64,000 nucleotides of DNA from Pseudomonas sp. PDM05 (GTDB taxonomy: Bacteria > Pseudomonadota > Gammaproteobacteria > Pseudomonadales > Pseudomonadaceae): NCBI RefSeq assembly GCF_014851685.1, contig NZ_JACVAC010000010.1, positions 62,001-126,000 of the forward strand, written 5' to 3'. The notes below the pieces were generated by a model, which was not told the origin of the DNA, did no database searches, and saw only the letters and a program-made list of their open reading frames with translations. A program made the position numbers and the translations under genes. Of the stretch, positions 17,097 to 25,053 are shown piece after piece (the first letter of the stretch is position 1; every line of letters begins with the position of its first letter).

Positions 17097-17185
17097 TGTG
17101 GGAGCTGGCTTGCCTGCGATGACGGTGGCACATTCAGCATCAATGTGTCTGAAAGGCCGCTATCGCAGGCAAGCCAGCTTCCACA
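17097..17185. repeat. REPIN, class A, between bioF and bioB
   Basis: An inverted REP pair sharing the GGAGCTGGCTTGCCTGCGAT core; the right copy has one change (GCTTCCACA). It lies inside the bio gene cluster between bioB and bioF. Confidence 0.9.
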
Positions 17186-17215
17186 ATGGATTGCATTCCA
17201 ATAGAGAGATGGGCG

Positions 17216-18271
17216 TCAAACCACCGCGTTGTAGAACTGCTCGCTGCTTTTTTGCTCAACCAGTGCCTGTTCGATTGCCGCCTGATGCACTTCATCGGCG
17301 TGCTCTTCGCGGGCTTCGGGCAGGATCCCCAGGCGCGCGAACAGTTGCATGTCCTTGTCCGCCTGCGGGTTGGCAGTGGTCAGCAATTTGTCGCCATAGA
17401 AGATCGAGTTGGCGCCGGCAAAAAACGCCAGGGCCTGCATCTGCTCGTTCATCGCTTCACGGCCGGCCGACAGGCGCACGTGGGACTGCGGCATCAGGAT
17501 GCGCGCCACGGCCAGCATGCGGATGAAGTCGAACGGGTCGATGTCCTCGGCATTCTCCAGCGGCGTACCGGCCACCTTCACCAGCATGTTGATCGGCACC
17601 GACTCCGGATGCTCCGGCAGGTTGGCCAGCTGGATCAGCAGGTTGGCTCGGTCATCCAGCGACTCGCCCATGCCAAGGATGCCGCCAGAGCAGATCTTCA
17701 TCCCTGATTCACGCACATAGGCCAGGGTTTGCAGGCGCTCGCTGTAGGTGCGGGTGGTGATGATCGAACCGTAGAACTCCGGCGACGTATCCAGGTTGTG
17801 GTTGTAGTAATCGAGACCGGCCTGGGCCAGGGCTGCGGTCTGGTCCTGGTCGAGGCGGCCGAGGGTCATGCAGGTTTCCAGGCCCATGGCCTTCACGCCT
17901 TTGACCATCTGCAGCACGTAGGGCATGTCTTTGGCCGACGGGTGCTTCCACGCGGCGCCCATGCAGAAGCGGGTCGAACCGATGGCCTTGGCGCGGGCGG
18001 CCTCTTCGAGGACCTTCTGCACTTCCATCAGCTTTTCTTTTTCCAGGCCGGTGTTGTAGTGGCCCGACTGCGGACAATATTTGCAATCTTCCGGGCAAGC
18101 ACCGGTCTTGATCGACAGCAAGGTCGACACCTGCACACGGTTCGCGTCGAAATGCGCGCGATGCACGGTCTGCGCCTGGAACAACAGGTCATTGAACGGC
18201 TGCACGAACAGCGCTTTGACTTCGGCGAGGGACCAATCGTGACGCAAGGTGGCGGTGGTGCTGGCGCTCAT
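17216..18271 (-). CDS. bioB: BioB, biotin synthase
   Basis: 351 aa. This radical-SAM enzyme inserts sulfur into dethiobiotin. The cluster CxxxCxxC lies at Cys59/63/66 (CPEDCKYC). GGILGMGES, YNHNLDTSPEFYG and the HVRLSAGR segment, with the Arg/Cys ligands of the second Fe-S cluster, are present. It is the first gene of the bio cluster and divergent from comF across 92 bp. No separate BirA operator could be recognised. Confidence 0.97.
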   Translation of the reverse strand: MSASTTATLRHDWSLAEVKALFVQPFNDLLFQAQTVHRAHFDANRVQVSTLLSIKTGACPEDCKYCPQSGHYNTGLEKEKLMEVQKVLEEAARAKAIGSTRFCMGAAWKHPSAKDMPYVLQMVKGVKAMGLETCMTLGRLDQDQTAALAQAGLDYYNHNLDTSPEFYGSIITTRTYSERLQTLAYVRESGMKICSGGILGMGESLDDRANLLIQLANLPEHPESVPINMLVKVAGTPLENAEDIDPFDFIRMLAVARILMPQSHVRLSAGREAMNEQMQALAFFAGANSIFYGDKLLTTANPQADKDMQLFARLGILPEAREEHADEVHQAAIEQALVEQKSSEQFYNAVV

Positions 18272-18363
18272 GGGCGATTCCTTGATTATGCTTGGGCAAG
18301 CGCTGTGGGAAGGGCAATACCCACAGACACGACACGGATGCTCGGCATATTTAAGGAAGATTC

Positions 18364-19101
18364 ATGCACTGTCAACCGGACTACAAACGCCAGGTTTACA
18401 TCTGGTTAAAAAACGAACACACCTGTTTGATCTGCGATGAAGCGACGGAATCCGCCCATTGTGTGTGCAACGTCTGCGAAACCGAGCTGCCCTGGCTGTT
18501 GGAGCAGTGCGAGATTTGCGCCGTGCCCCTGCCGATGGACGGCCTGGTTTGCGCACAATGTTTCAAACAGCCACCGGCGTTTAAACATGTGATCGCGCCC
18601 TGGACCTTCAGCTTTCCGGTCGACAGCCTGATCAGCCGCTTCAAGCACCAGGCACGCTGGCCGTTCGGCCACCTGCTCGCGCGCTTGCTCGCCCAGCACC
18701 TGCAACACCGCTTCGACAACGCCGAACTCCCGCGCCCCGACTGCCTGCTGCCGGTGCCCATGGCGCGCAAACGCCAGCGTGAACGCGGCTTTAACCAGGC
18801 ACTGATGCTGGCGCGGTGGCTGAGCCACGACCTCGACATCGCACTGGATGAACACGTGCTGCTGCGGCCCCAGGAAACCGTCGCGCAGCAAGCCCTTGAC
18901 GCCAAACAGCGCAAACGCAACTTGCTCAAGGCCTTCGCCGTGGCCGCCAACGCCGAGGTGACGGGGCGCCACTTCGCCCTGGTCGACGACGTACTCACCA
19001 CCGGCGCCACCGCCCACAGCCTTGCGCGCCTGTTGATCAACGCCGGTGCGCGGCAAGTCGATGTGTATTGCCTGGCCCGCACGCCCAAACCGGGGGCCTG
19101 A
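18364..19101 (+). CDS. ComF-family phosphoribosyltransferase-like protein
   Basis: 245 aa. Two N-terminal zinc-ribbon-like Cys pairs (CLIC, CNVCE, CEIC, CAQC within residues about 20-63) precede a type-I phosphoribosyltransferase fold. The PRPP loop is FALVDDVLTTGATAHSLA near residue 205. In naturally competent bacteria ComF is needed for DNA uptake; in Pseudomonas the role is unproven. A good AAGGAAGA Shine-Dalgarno precedes the ATG. It is divergent from bioB, an arrangement also seen in PAO1 (PA0489/PA0500 region). Confidence 0.9.
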   Translation: MHCQPDYKRQVYIWLKNEHTCLICDEATESAHCVCNVCETELPWLLEQCEICAVPLPMDGLVCAQCFKQPPAFKHVIAPWTFSFPVDSLISRFKHQARWPFGHLLARLLAQHLQHRFDNAELPRPDCLLPVPMARKRQRERGFNQALMLARWLSHDLDIALDEHVLLRPQETVAQQALDAKQRKRNLLKAFAVAANAEVTGRHFALVDDVLTTGATAHSLARLLINAGARQVDVYCLARTPKPGA

Positions 19102-19159
19102 CTTGACGCAAGCGCGCCTTGCCCGCAACGTTCTGTTTATCTCATCCAAGCGTATCGCC

Positions 19160-19924
19160 ATGTCTTTGCCAGCCTCCCTCAGCCAACACATCATCCGCCG
19201 CCCCCAGCGCATTGCCTTGCTGGGACATATCGCCGAACAGGGTTCGATTACCCGCGCAGCGAAAAGCGCCGGTTTGAGCTACAAAGCCGCCTGGGACGCC
19301 ATCGACGAACTGAACAACCTCGCGCAAAAACCGCTGGTGGAGCGCAGCGTCGGCGGCAAGGGCGGCGGCGGTGCCAGGCTGACGGCAGAGGGTGAGCGGG
19401 TCCTGCGCCTCTACCAGCGCCTGCAAGTGCTGCAAGCCGAACTGCTCGGTTCGGATGAAGCCGCCAGTGACTTCAACCTGCTTGGCCGCTTGATGCTGCG
19501 CACCAGCGCGCGCAACCAGTTGCACGGCCAGGTCATGGCGATTGAGAGCCATGGGCGCAACGACCTGATCCGCCTGCAACTCGCTGGCGGCCTGACGCTG
19601 CAAGCGCAGATCACCCACGACAGCACGCAACGGCTGGAACTGGAAAGCGGTGTGGAAGTGGTCGCACTGATCAAGGCCGGCTGGCTGGAATTGCTGGCCC
19701 CCGGGTCCTCTGCAACACCTGGACACAATTGTATGAGCGGCAGGATCGAGGCGATTCTCGACGCTGAAGACGGCCCCAGCGAAGTGCGTATCACCCTGCC
19801 CAACGGCCAGGTTTTATGCGCCCTGGCGCCGCCCGGCACGCTCACGGCCCTGGGCGCCGCCGAAGGCCAGACGATCCGTGTGCAATTCGCCCCGAGCAAT
19901 GTGCTGCTGGGCACACCGGTATAG
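19160..19924 (+). CDS. ModE-like molybdate-responsive regulator
   Basis: The open frame begins at 19046, inside comF. I choose the ATG at 19160 (MSLPASLSQHIIRRPQRIALL), giving 254 aa. An N-terminal winged helix (residues about 10-90) has GSITRAAKSAGLSYKAAWDAID, typical of ModE. Two TOBE/MOP domains follow at the C-terminus (LGRLMLRTSARNQLHGQV and CMSGRIEAILD). ModE binds molybdate and represses mod transport genes; no modABC genes are in the window. No strong Shine-Dalgarno is visible, so the exact start is uncertain. Confidence 0.87.
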   Translation: MSLPASLSQHIIRRPQRIALLGHIAEQGSITRAAKSAGLSYKAAWDAIDELNNLAQKPLVERSVGGKGGGGARLTAEGERVLRLYQRLQVLQAELLGSDEAASDFNLLGRLMLRTSARNQLHGQVMAIESHGRNDLIRLQLAGGLTLQAQITHDSTQRLELESGVEVVALIKAGWLELLAPGSSATPGHNCMSGRIEAILDAEDGPSEVRITLPNGQVLCALAPPGTLTALGAAEGQTIRVQFAPSNVLLGTPV

Positions 19925-20004
19925 GCGACGGCCATCCTCAAACTGCAACAATTTCGTCACGCGCGCTCCTTAAGGTGTCTGCAAAAACCGCAGGGAGCCT
20001 GACG

Positions 20005-21903
20005 ATGAGCCTATTAAAAGAAAACCAAGCCACCGACCTCGAACAGATGGTCGGCCTCACCCGCCGCCGCTTTATCGGCGCCGGTGCCCTGTGCGGTGCC
20101 GCGATGTTCCTCGGTGGCAACCTGTTGAGCCGCAGCGCGATGGCCGTCAACGCCGCAAGCGCCAGCCCGTTGCTGGGTTTCGCCAGCATCGCCGCCGCCA
20201 CCAGCGACGCCATTACCTTGCCGCCGGGCTACAGCGCCTCGGTGCTGATCAGTTGGGGCCAGCCGCTGAGCAAGAGCGCACCGGCGTTCGACCCGTCCGG
20301 CAACGGCACGGCCCTGGCCCAGGAGCAGCAGTTCGGCGACCACAACGACGGCATGAGCCTGTTCGCCTTCCCCGGCGACGACAACCGTGCGCTCATGGCG
20401 ATCAACAACGAATACACCAACTACCGCTACCTCTTCGCCCACGGCGGTGCGCCGCAATCGGCCGAGGACGTGCGCAAGGCCCAGGCCAGCGAAGGCGTGT
20501 CGGTGATCGAAGTGCGGCGCCAGGGCGATACCTGGCAGTTCGTGCAGGACTCGCGCTACAACCGGCGCATCCACGGCAACTCGCCGATCCGCCTGAGCGG
20601 CCCCGCCGCCGGCCACGCCTGGCTGAAAACCGGCGCCGACAAGAGCGGCACAAAGGCCCTTGGCACGTTCCAGAACTGCGCCAACGGCAAAACGCCATGG
20701 GGTACTTATCTGACCTGTGAAGAGAACTTCACCGACTGCTTCGGCAGCACCAACCCACAACAAACCTTCGATGCCGGGCAAAAGCGCTACGGCGCCGTGG
20801 CCGCCAGCAAAGACATCAACTGGCACCAGCACGACCCGCGCTTTGACCTCGCCAAGAACCCCAACGAACTCAATCGCCACGGCTGGGTAGTGGAAATCGA
20901 CCCGTTCGATCCCAAGTCCACCCCGGTCAAGCGCACTGCCCTGGGCCGCTTCAAACACGAAAATGCCGCGCTGGCCGAAACCCGCGACGGGCGCGCCGTG
21001 GTGTACATGGGCGACGACGAGCGTGGCGAGTTCATCTACAAATTCGTCAGCCGCGACAAGATCAACCACAAGAACCCCAAGGCCAACAAAGACCTGCTCG
21101 ACCACGGCACCTTGTACGTGGCGATTTTCGACGCCGGCGACGGCAACGCCGACCATCCCAAGGGCAAAGGCCAATGGGTCGAGCTGACTTTCGGGAAGAA
21201 CGGCATCGACGCCAGCACAGGTTTCACCAGCCAGGCCGAGGTGCTGATCCACGCACGCCTCGCCGCCAGCGTGGTGAAAGCCACACGCATGGACCGCCCG
21301 GAATGGATCGTGGTCAGCCCCACCGATGGCCAGGTGTATTGCACCCTGACCAACAACGCCAAGCGCGGCGAAGACGGCCAGCCGGTGGGCGGGCCCAACC
21401 CGCGCGAGAAAAACGTCTACGGCCAGATCCTGCGCTGGAAGGCCGACGCCGATAACCACGGCGCCGCGACGTTCAGTTGGGACTTGTTTGTGGTGGCCGG
21501 CAACCCGGGTGTCCACGCCGGCACACCTAAGGGCGGCTCGTCCAATATCAACCCGCAGAACATGTTCAACAGTCCTGATGGCTTGGGTTTCGACAAGGCT
21601 GGGCGCCTGTGGATTCTTACCGACGGCGACTACAGCAACACGGGCGACTTCGCGGGCATGGGCAATAACCAGATGCTGTGTGCCGACCCGGCCACTGGGG
21701 AAATCCGCCGCTTCATGGTAGGACCGGTGGCATGTGAGGTGACAGGCATCAGCTTCTCGCCGGATCAGAAAACGTTGTTTGTGGGGATTCAGCATCCGGG
21801 GGAAACCGGCGGTTCGACCTGGCCGGAGCATGTGCCGAACGGCAAGCCAAGGTCGTCGGTCGTGGCGATTCGTAGGGATGATGGTGGAATAGTCGGCGCC
21901 TGA
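20005..21903 (+). CDS. PhoX-type Tat-exported phosphatase (DUF839)
   Basis: I use the ATG at 20005 with CAGGGAG upstream; 632 aa. The N-terminus carries a twin-arginine signal (LTRRRFIGAGALCG, Arg20-Arg22) followed by a hydrophobic stretch, so the folded protein should be exported by Tat to the periplasm. The body matches the PhoX/DUF839 family: NNEYTNYRYLF, TCEENFTDCFG, RHGWVVEIDPFDP and YMGDDERGEFIYKFVS. Members are Ca/Fe-dependent alkaline phosphatases. No Pho box was found by eye, so phosphate control is unproven. Confidence 0.9.
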   Translation: MSLLKENQATDLEQMVGLTRRRFIGAGALCGAAMFLGGNLLSRSAMAVNAASASPLLGFASIAAATSDAITLPPGYSASVLISWGQPLSKSAPAFDPSGNGTALAQEQQFGDHNDGMSLFAFPGDDNRALMAINNEYTNYRYLFAHGGAPQSAEDVRKAQASEGVSVIEVRRQGDTWQFVQDSRYNRRIHGNSPIRLSGPAAGHAWLKTGADKSGTKALGTFQNCANGKTPWGTYLTCEENFTDCFGSTNPQQTFDAGQKRYGAVAASKDINWHQHDPRFDLAKNPNELNRHGWVVEIDPFDPKSTPVKRTALGRFKHENAALAETRDGRAVVYMGDDERGEFIYKFVSRDKINHKNPKANKDLLDHGTLYVAIFDAGDGNADHPKGKGQWVELTFGKNGIDASTGFTSQAEVLIHARLAASVVKATRMDRPEWIVVSPTDGQVYCTLTNNAKRGEDGQPVGGPNPREKNVYGQILRWKADADNHGAATFSWDLFVVAGNPGVHAGTPKGGSSNINPQNMFNSPDGLGFDKAGRLWILTDGDYSNTGDFAGMGNNQMLCADPATGEIRRFMVGPVACEVTGISFSPDQKTLFVGIQHPGETGGSTWPEHVPNGKPRSSVVAIRRDDGGIVGA

Positions 21904-21904
21904 T

Positions 21905-21995
21905 AAGCCCGCTCCCACATTCGACCGCATTCTCATATTGGAACTCGGTCAACTGTGGGAGCGGCGGTGCGACGATTCGACTTGTCCGCGAAGGC
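21905..21995. repeat. Degenerate REP pair (mosaic)
   Basis: AAGCCCGCTCCCACATTCGA (class-B end) faces CTGTGGGAGCGGCGGTGCGA, a variant stem ending, so the two halves differ. It lies between the phoX-like gene and srkA. A nearly identical GGCGGTGCGACGATTCGACT variant recurs at 37741. Confidence 0.7.
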
Positions 21996-22072
21996 GTCCG
22001 CACAGCCACCGCCTATCTATGCTGTTACCATACCCGGCCGGACGCGGCGCCCTGCTGCGCGCAGGAGTTCGC

Positions 22073-23047
22073 ATGGCCCATCCGTTTGAAACACTCACCC
22101 CTGATCTGGTCCTCGACGCCGTCGAAAGCATCGGTTTCCTCAGCGATGCCCGCGTACTGGCGCTCAACAGCTACGAAAACCGCGTGTATCAAGTCGGCAT
22201 CGAAGATTCCGAGCCGCTGATCGCCAAGTTCTACCGCCCACAGCGCTGGACCAACGAAGCGATCCTCGAAGAACACCGCTTCACCTTCGAACTGGCCGAG
22301 TGTGACGTGCCAGTGGTTGCACCACTTATCCACAACGGCGAAAGCCTGTTCGAACACGAAGGTTTCCGCTTCACCCTGTTTCCCCGCCGTGGCGGCCGTG
22401 CGCCGGAGCCGGGCAACCTCGACCAGCTGTATCGTCTTGGGCAACTGCTGGGCCGTTTGCATGCGGTGGGTTCCACCCGCCCGTTCGAACACCGTGAAGC
22501 CTTGGGTGTGAAGAATTTCGGCCACGATTCCCTCACCACCTTGCTCGAGGGAAACTTCATCCCCAAGAGCCTGCTGCCGGCCTACGAGTCCGTGGCCCGC
22601 GACCTGCTCAAGCGCGTGGAAGAGGTGTACAAGGCCACGCCGCACAAAAACATCCGTATGCACGGCGATTGCCACCCCGGCAACATGATGTGCCGTGACG
22701 AGATGTTCCACATCGTCGACCTGGATGACTGCCGCATGGGCCCCGCAGTGCAGGACCTGTGGATGATGCTTGCCGGTGATCGTCAGGAATGCCTGGGACA
22801 GTTGTCGGAATTGATGGACGGCTACCAGGAATTCCACGACTTCGACCCGCGCGAACTGGCGCTGATCGAACCGCTGCGCGCCTTGCGCCTGATGCATTAC
22901 AGCGCCTGGCTGGCGCGGCGCTGGGATGACCCGGCGTTTCCCCACAGCTTCCCGTGGTTTGGCACTGAGCGGTATTGGGGGGACCAGGTGTTGGCATTGC
23001 GTGAGCAGCTGTCAGCGTTGAACGAAGAACCCCTGAAACTCTTCTGA
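22073..23047 (+). CDS. srkA: SrkA/YihE stress-response Ser/Thr kinase
   Basis: The start at 22073 has AGGAG seven bases upstream; 324 aa, as in E. coli YihE (328 aa). The aminoglycoside-phosphotransferase-like kinase fold shows a nucleotide-binding N-lobe (ENRVYQVGIED, PLIAKFYRP). The catalytic loop is MHGDCHPGN (Asp199, Asn204) and the metal-binding motif is VDLDDCR (about 215-221). In E. coli it counters stress-induced death; substrates here are unknown. Confidence 0.93.
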   Translation: MAHPFETLTPDLVLDAVESIGFLSDARVLALNSYENRVYQVGIEDSEPLIAKFYRPQRWTNEAILEEHRFTFELAECDVPVVAPLIHNGESLFEHEGFRFTLFPRRGGRAPEPGNLDQLYRLGQLLGRLHAVGSTRPFEHREALGVKNFGHDSLTTLLEGNFIPKSLLPAYESVARDLLKRVEEVYKATPHKNIRMHGDCHPGNMMCRDEMFHIVDLDDCRMGPAVQDLWMMLAGDRQECLGQLSELMDGYQEFHDFDPRELALIEPLRALRLMHYSAWLARRWDDPAFPHSFPWFGTERYWGDQVLALREQLSALNEEPLKLF

Positions 23048-23062
23048 CCCAACCCCTCTCCT

Positions 23063-23090
23063 TGTGGGAGCTGGCTTGTCGGCTCCCACA
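23063..23090. repeat. Single truncated class-A REP
   Basis: TGTGGGAGCTGGCTTGTCGG followed directly by CTCCCACA: the two halves have collapsed, with the internal part deleted. It lies right after srkA and may act as its terminator hairpin. Confidence 0.75.
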
Positions 23091-23165
23091 GAAAAGCGCC
23101 GCCCATTGCCTGGCAAATGTACTTACAATCGCGCCTTTGTTAGCTGCCTAAGCAAGGATTCTGCA

Positions 23166-24050
23166 ATGCACGCCGCCAACCCCCGCAAGGGGTACATCCT
23201 GGGCCTGAGCGCCTATGTCATCTGGGGTCTGTTCCCGCTCTATTTCAAAGCTATCGCCAGCGTCCCGGCCGCCGAAATCATCGTGCATCGCGTGTTGTGG
23301 TCGGCGCTGTTCGGCGGCTTGCTGCTGATGGTATGGAAGCACCCCGGCTGGTTCCGTGAACTGCGTGACAACCCCAAGCGCCTGGCGATCCTGGCCCTCA
23401 GCGGTTCGTTGATTGCGGGCAACTGGCTGACCTATGTGTGGTCGGTGAACAGCGGGCGCATGCTGGAAGCGAGCCTCGGTTACTACATCAACCCGCTGGT
23501 GAATGTGTTGCTGGGCATGCTGATCCTCGGCGAACGCCTGCGACGCTTGCAGTGGGCGGCGGTCGGGCTGGCGGCAGTGGGTGTGGCACAGCAGGTGTGG
23601 CAGGTCGGCAGTTTGCCGTGGGTGTCGCTGGTGCTGGCACTGACCTTCGGCTTCTATGGGCTGATCCGCAAACAGGCGCCGGTCAAGGCGCTGCCGGGGC
23701 TGGTGGTGGAAACCTGGATGCTGGTGCCGATTGCCGTGGCGTGGTTGCTGTTCAACCCGACCGCCCACAGTGCACAGCTGGCGTTCTGGAGCACGTCCGA
23801 AGCCTGGTGGCTGGTGGCCGCAGGCCCGGTGACGCTGATCCCGCTGGTCTGTTTCAACGCCGCCGCACGGCACCTGCCCTACACAGCCCTGGGCTTTTTG
23901 CAGTACGTCGCGCCGACCCTGGTGCTGCTGGAAGCGGTGCTGTTGTTCGGTGAACACCTGGCACCGAGCACCCTGATCGCCTTCGCGTTTATCTGGGCGG
24001 GCCTGGTGGTTTACAGCGTGGATGCGTGGATGAGCGTGCGCAAACGCTGA
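23166..24050 (+). CDS. rarD: RarD, EamA-family drug/metabolite transporter
   Basis: The start at 23166 has AAGGA upstream; 294 aa with ten predicted membrane helices in two EamA repeats. It opens with KGYILGLSAYVIWGLFPLYFK and has EIIVHRVLWS and LGYYINPLVNVLLGMLILGERL, all characteristic of RarD (linked in early work to chloramphenicol permeability). The transported substrate is unknown. Confidence 0.92.
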   Translation: MHAANPRKGYILGLSAYVIWGLFPLYFKAIASVPAAEIIVHRVLWSALFGGLLLMVWKHPGWFRELRDNPKRLAILALSGSLIAGNWLTYVWSVNSGRMLEASLGYYINPLVNVLLGMLILGERLRRLQWAAVGLAAVGVAQQVWQVGSLPWVSLVLALTFGFYGLIRKQAPVKALPGLVVETWMLVPIAVAWLLFNPTAHSAQLAFWSTSEAWWLVAAGPVTLIPLVCFNAAARHLPYTALGFLQYVAPTLVLLEAVLLFGEHLAPSTLIAFAFIWAGLVVYSVDAWMSVRKR

Positions 24051-24068
24051 TCAAATAACGTACAAAAC

Positions 24069-24099
24069 TCTGCAAGCCACAGCGGGCGTGGCTTGCAGA
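24069..24099. terminator. Perfect 12-bp hairpin between rarD and the gcvR-like gene
   Basis: TCTGCAAGCCAC (24069-24080) and GTGGCTTGCAGA (24088-24099) form a perfect stem with a 7-nt loop, 18 bp after the rarD stop. There is no T-run, so it is either a weak terminator or an mRNA 3'-end stabiliser. Confidence 0.55.
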
Positions 24100-24113
24100 C
24101 ATCCACCCCAAGG

Positions 24114-24244
24114 TTATCCACAACCTGATCCCCGCCATCTGTGCACAAGCTTTTGAAATTGCTCGTTTTTTGCTCAAGCAGCGCAGAAGCCCGGCCGGCG
24201 TGGCCTGGCGCCGGGTCTCTACAGGTTATCCACAGGCCCATGCA
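24114..24244. repeat. Two perfect DnaA-box-like sites, TTATCCACA
   Basis: TTATCCACA occurs at 24114-24122 and 24236-24244 in the intergenic space between the convergent rarD and gcvR-like genes. Both are preceded by GG or AGG. A related site, TTGTGCACA on the minus strand, lies at about 24139-24147. They match the bacterial DnaA-box consensus TTATNCACA; whether DnaA binds is unknown. Confidence 0.5.
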
Positions 24245-24273
24245 AGATTTCCATGCATAACCCTGTGGGCAGA

Positions 24274-24786
24274 TTATTCCTCGTGGTGCAGCTCCACCAT
24301 CAAGTCGTCGGCCAGGGTTTCCAGGGAGAGCTGCAAGGTGTCCAGGGATAACGCTGCCGGCACCCGCAACAGCGCCTCGGCGGTAAACAGTGGATCACCG
24401 CTCATCGGAGCCGGCCGCACATCGGTGCTCAGGCTCTCCAGGTTCACCCCCTGTTTGCTCAACAACGCCGTGATCTCCCGCACGATGCCCGAGCGGTCAT
24501 TGCCCACCAGCGTCATCAGGATGGATTTGGACGCCGACGCCTGCCCACTGCTGCCCTCACCCACCAGCACACGGATGCCATGTGTGGATAAGTCCTCCAG
24601 CGCGCCTACCAGGGCCTGACGGTTTTCTGCAGGAACGCTGACCCGCAGGATCCCCGCAAACTGCCCGGCCATGTGCGCCATGCGGCTTTCCAGCCAGTTG
24701 CCGCCGTGGGCGGCGATGTTCTGTGCAATGCGTTCCACCAGGCCGGGTTTGTCGGCGGCGATGATTGTGAGTACAAGATGGTCCAT
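24274..24786 (-). CDS. GcvR-like two-ACT-domain protein
   Basis: 170 aa composed of two ACT domains: residues 1-75 (HLVLTIIAADKPGLVERIAQ) and 88-165 (SILMTLVGNDRSGIVREITALLSKQGVNL-type). This is the architecture of GcvR, which in E. coli restrains GcvA control of the glycine cleavage system. It is divergent from glcB, which makes malate from glyoxylate. A role in glycine/glyoxylate metabolism is plausible but inferred. Confidence 0.85.
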   Translation of the reverse strand: MDHLVLTIIAADKPGLVERIAQNIAAHGGNWLESRMAHMAGQFAGILRVSVPAENRQALVGALEDLSTHGIRVLVGEGSSGQASASKSILMTLVGNDRSGIVREITALLSKQGVNLESLSTDVRPAPMSGDPLFTAEALLRVPAALSLDTLQLSLETLADDLMVELHHEE

Positions 24787-24978
24787 GGCGATGCCCTCTG
24801 GAATTCAATCTACAAGGTGGACCCGGAAGCCCTTGATAACAAATCGTGTACCATTTTTATATTTATCTGGAACAATCCAATAGTTTTTTGAGAACATCCG
24901 GTTCTCCGCTGTGACCGTACGACCAAAGTGGGTCGCTAAACGACGTATTTAGTCTAATTTTCACAACCGCAAGTCATC

Positions 24979-25006
24979 ATGTAGTATGCCCAACCGTGCA
25001 CTACAT
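24979..25006. promoter_or_regulatory. Inverted repeat upstream of glcB
   Basis: ATGTAGT (24979-24985) and ACTACAT (25000-25006) form a 7-bp dyad, centre to centre 21 bp, 48 bp before the glcB start. The two-turn spacing fits an operator for a dimeric regulator. The regulator is unknown. Confidence 0.4.
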
Positions 25007-25053
25007 AATGAAAATCTGAAAAAGCGCATAAGCTCCGTAGAGTGAGGCAAGCA

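Noticed and set aside
20014..21936. 640-aa antisense frame opposite the PhoX-like gene
   Set aside because: No ribosome site or family, and the plus-strand gene has a Tat signal and full domain.
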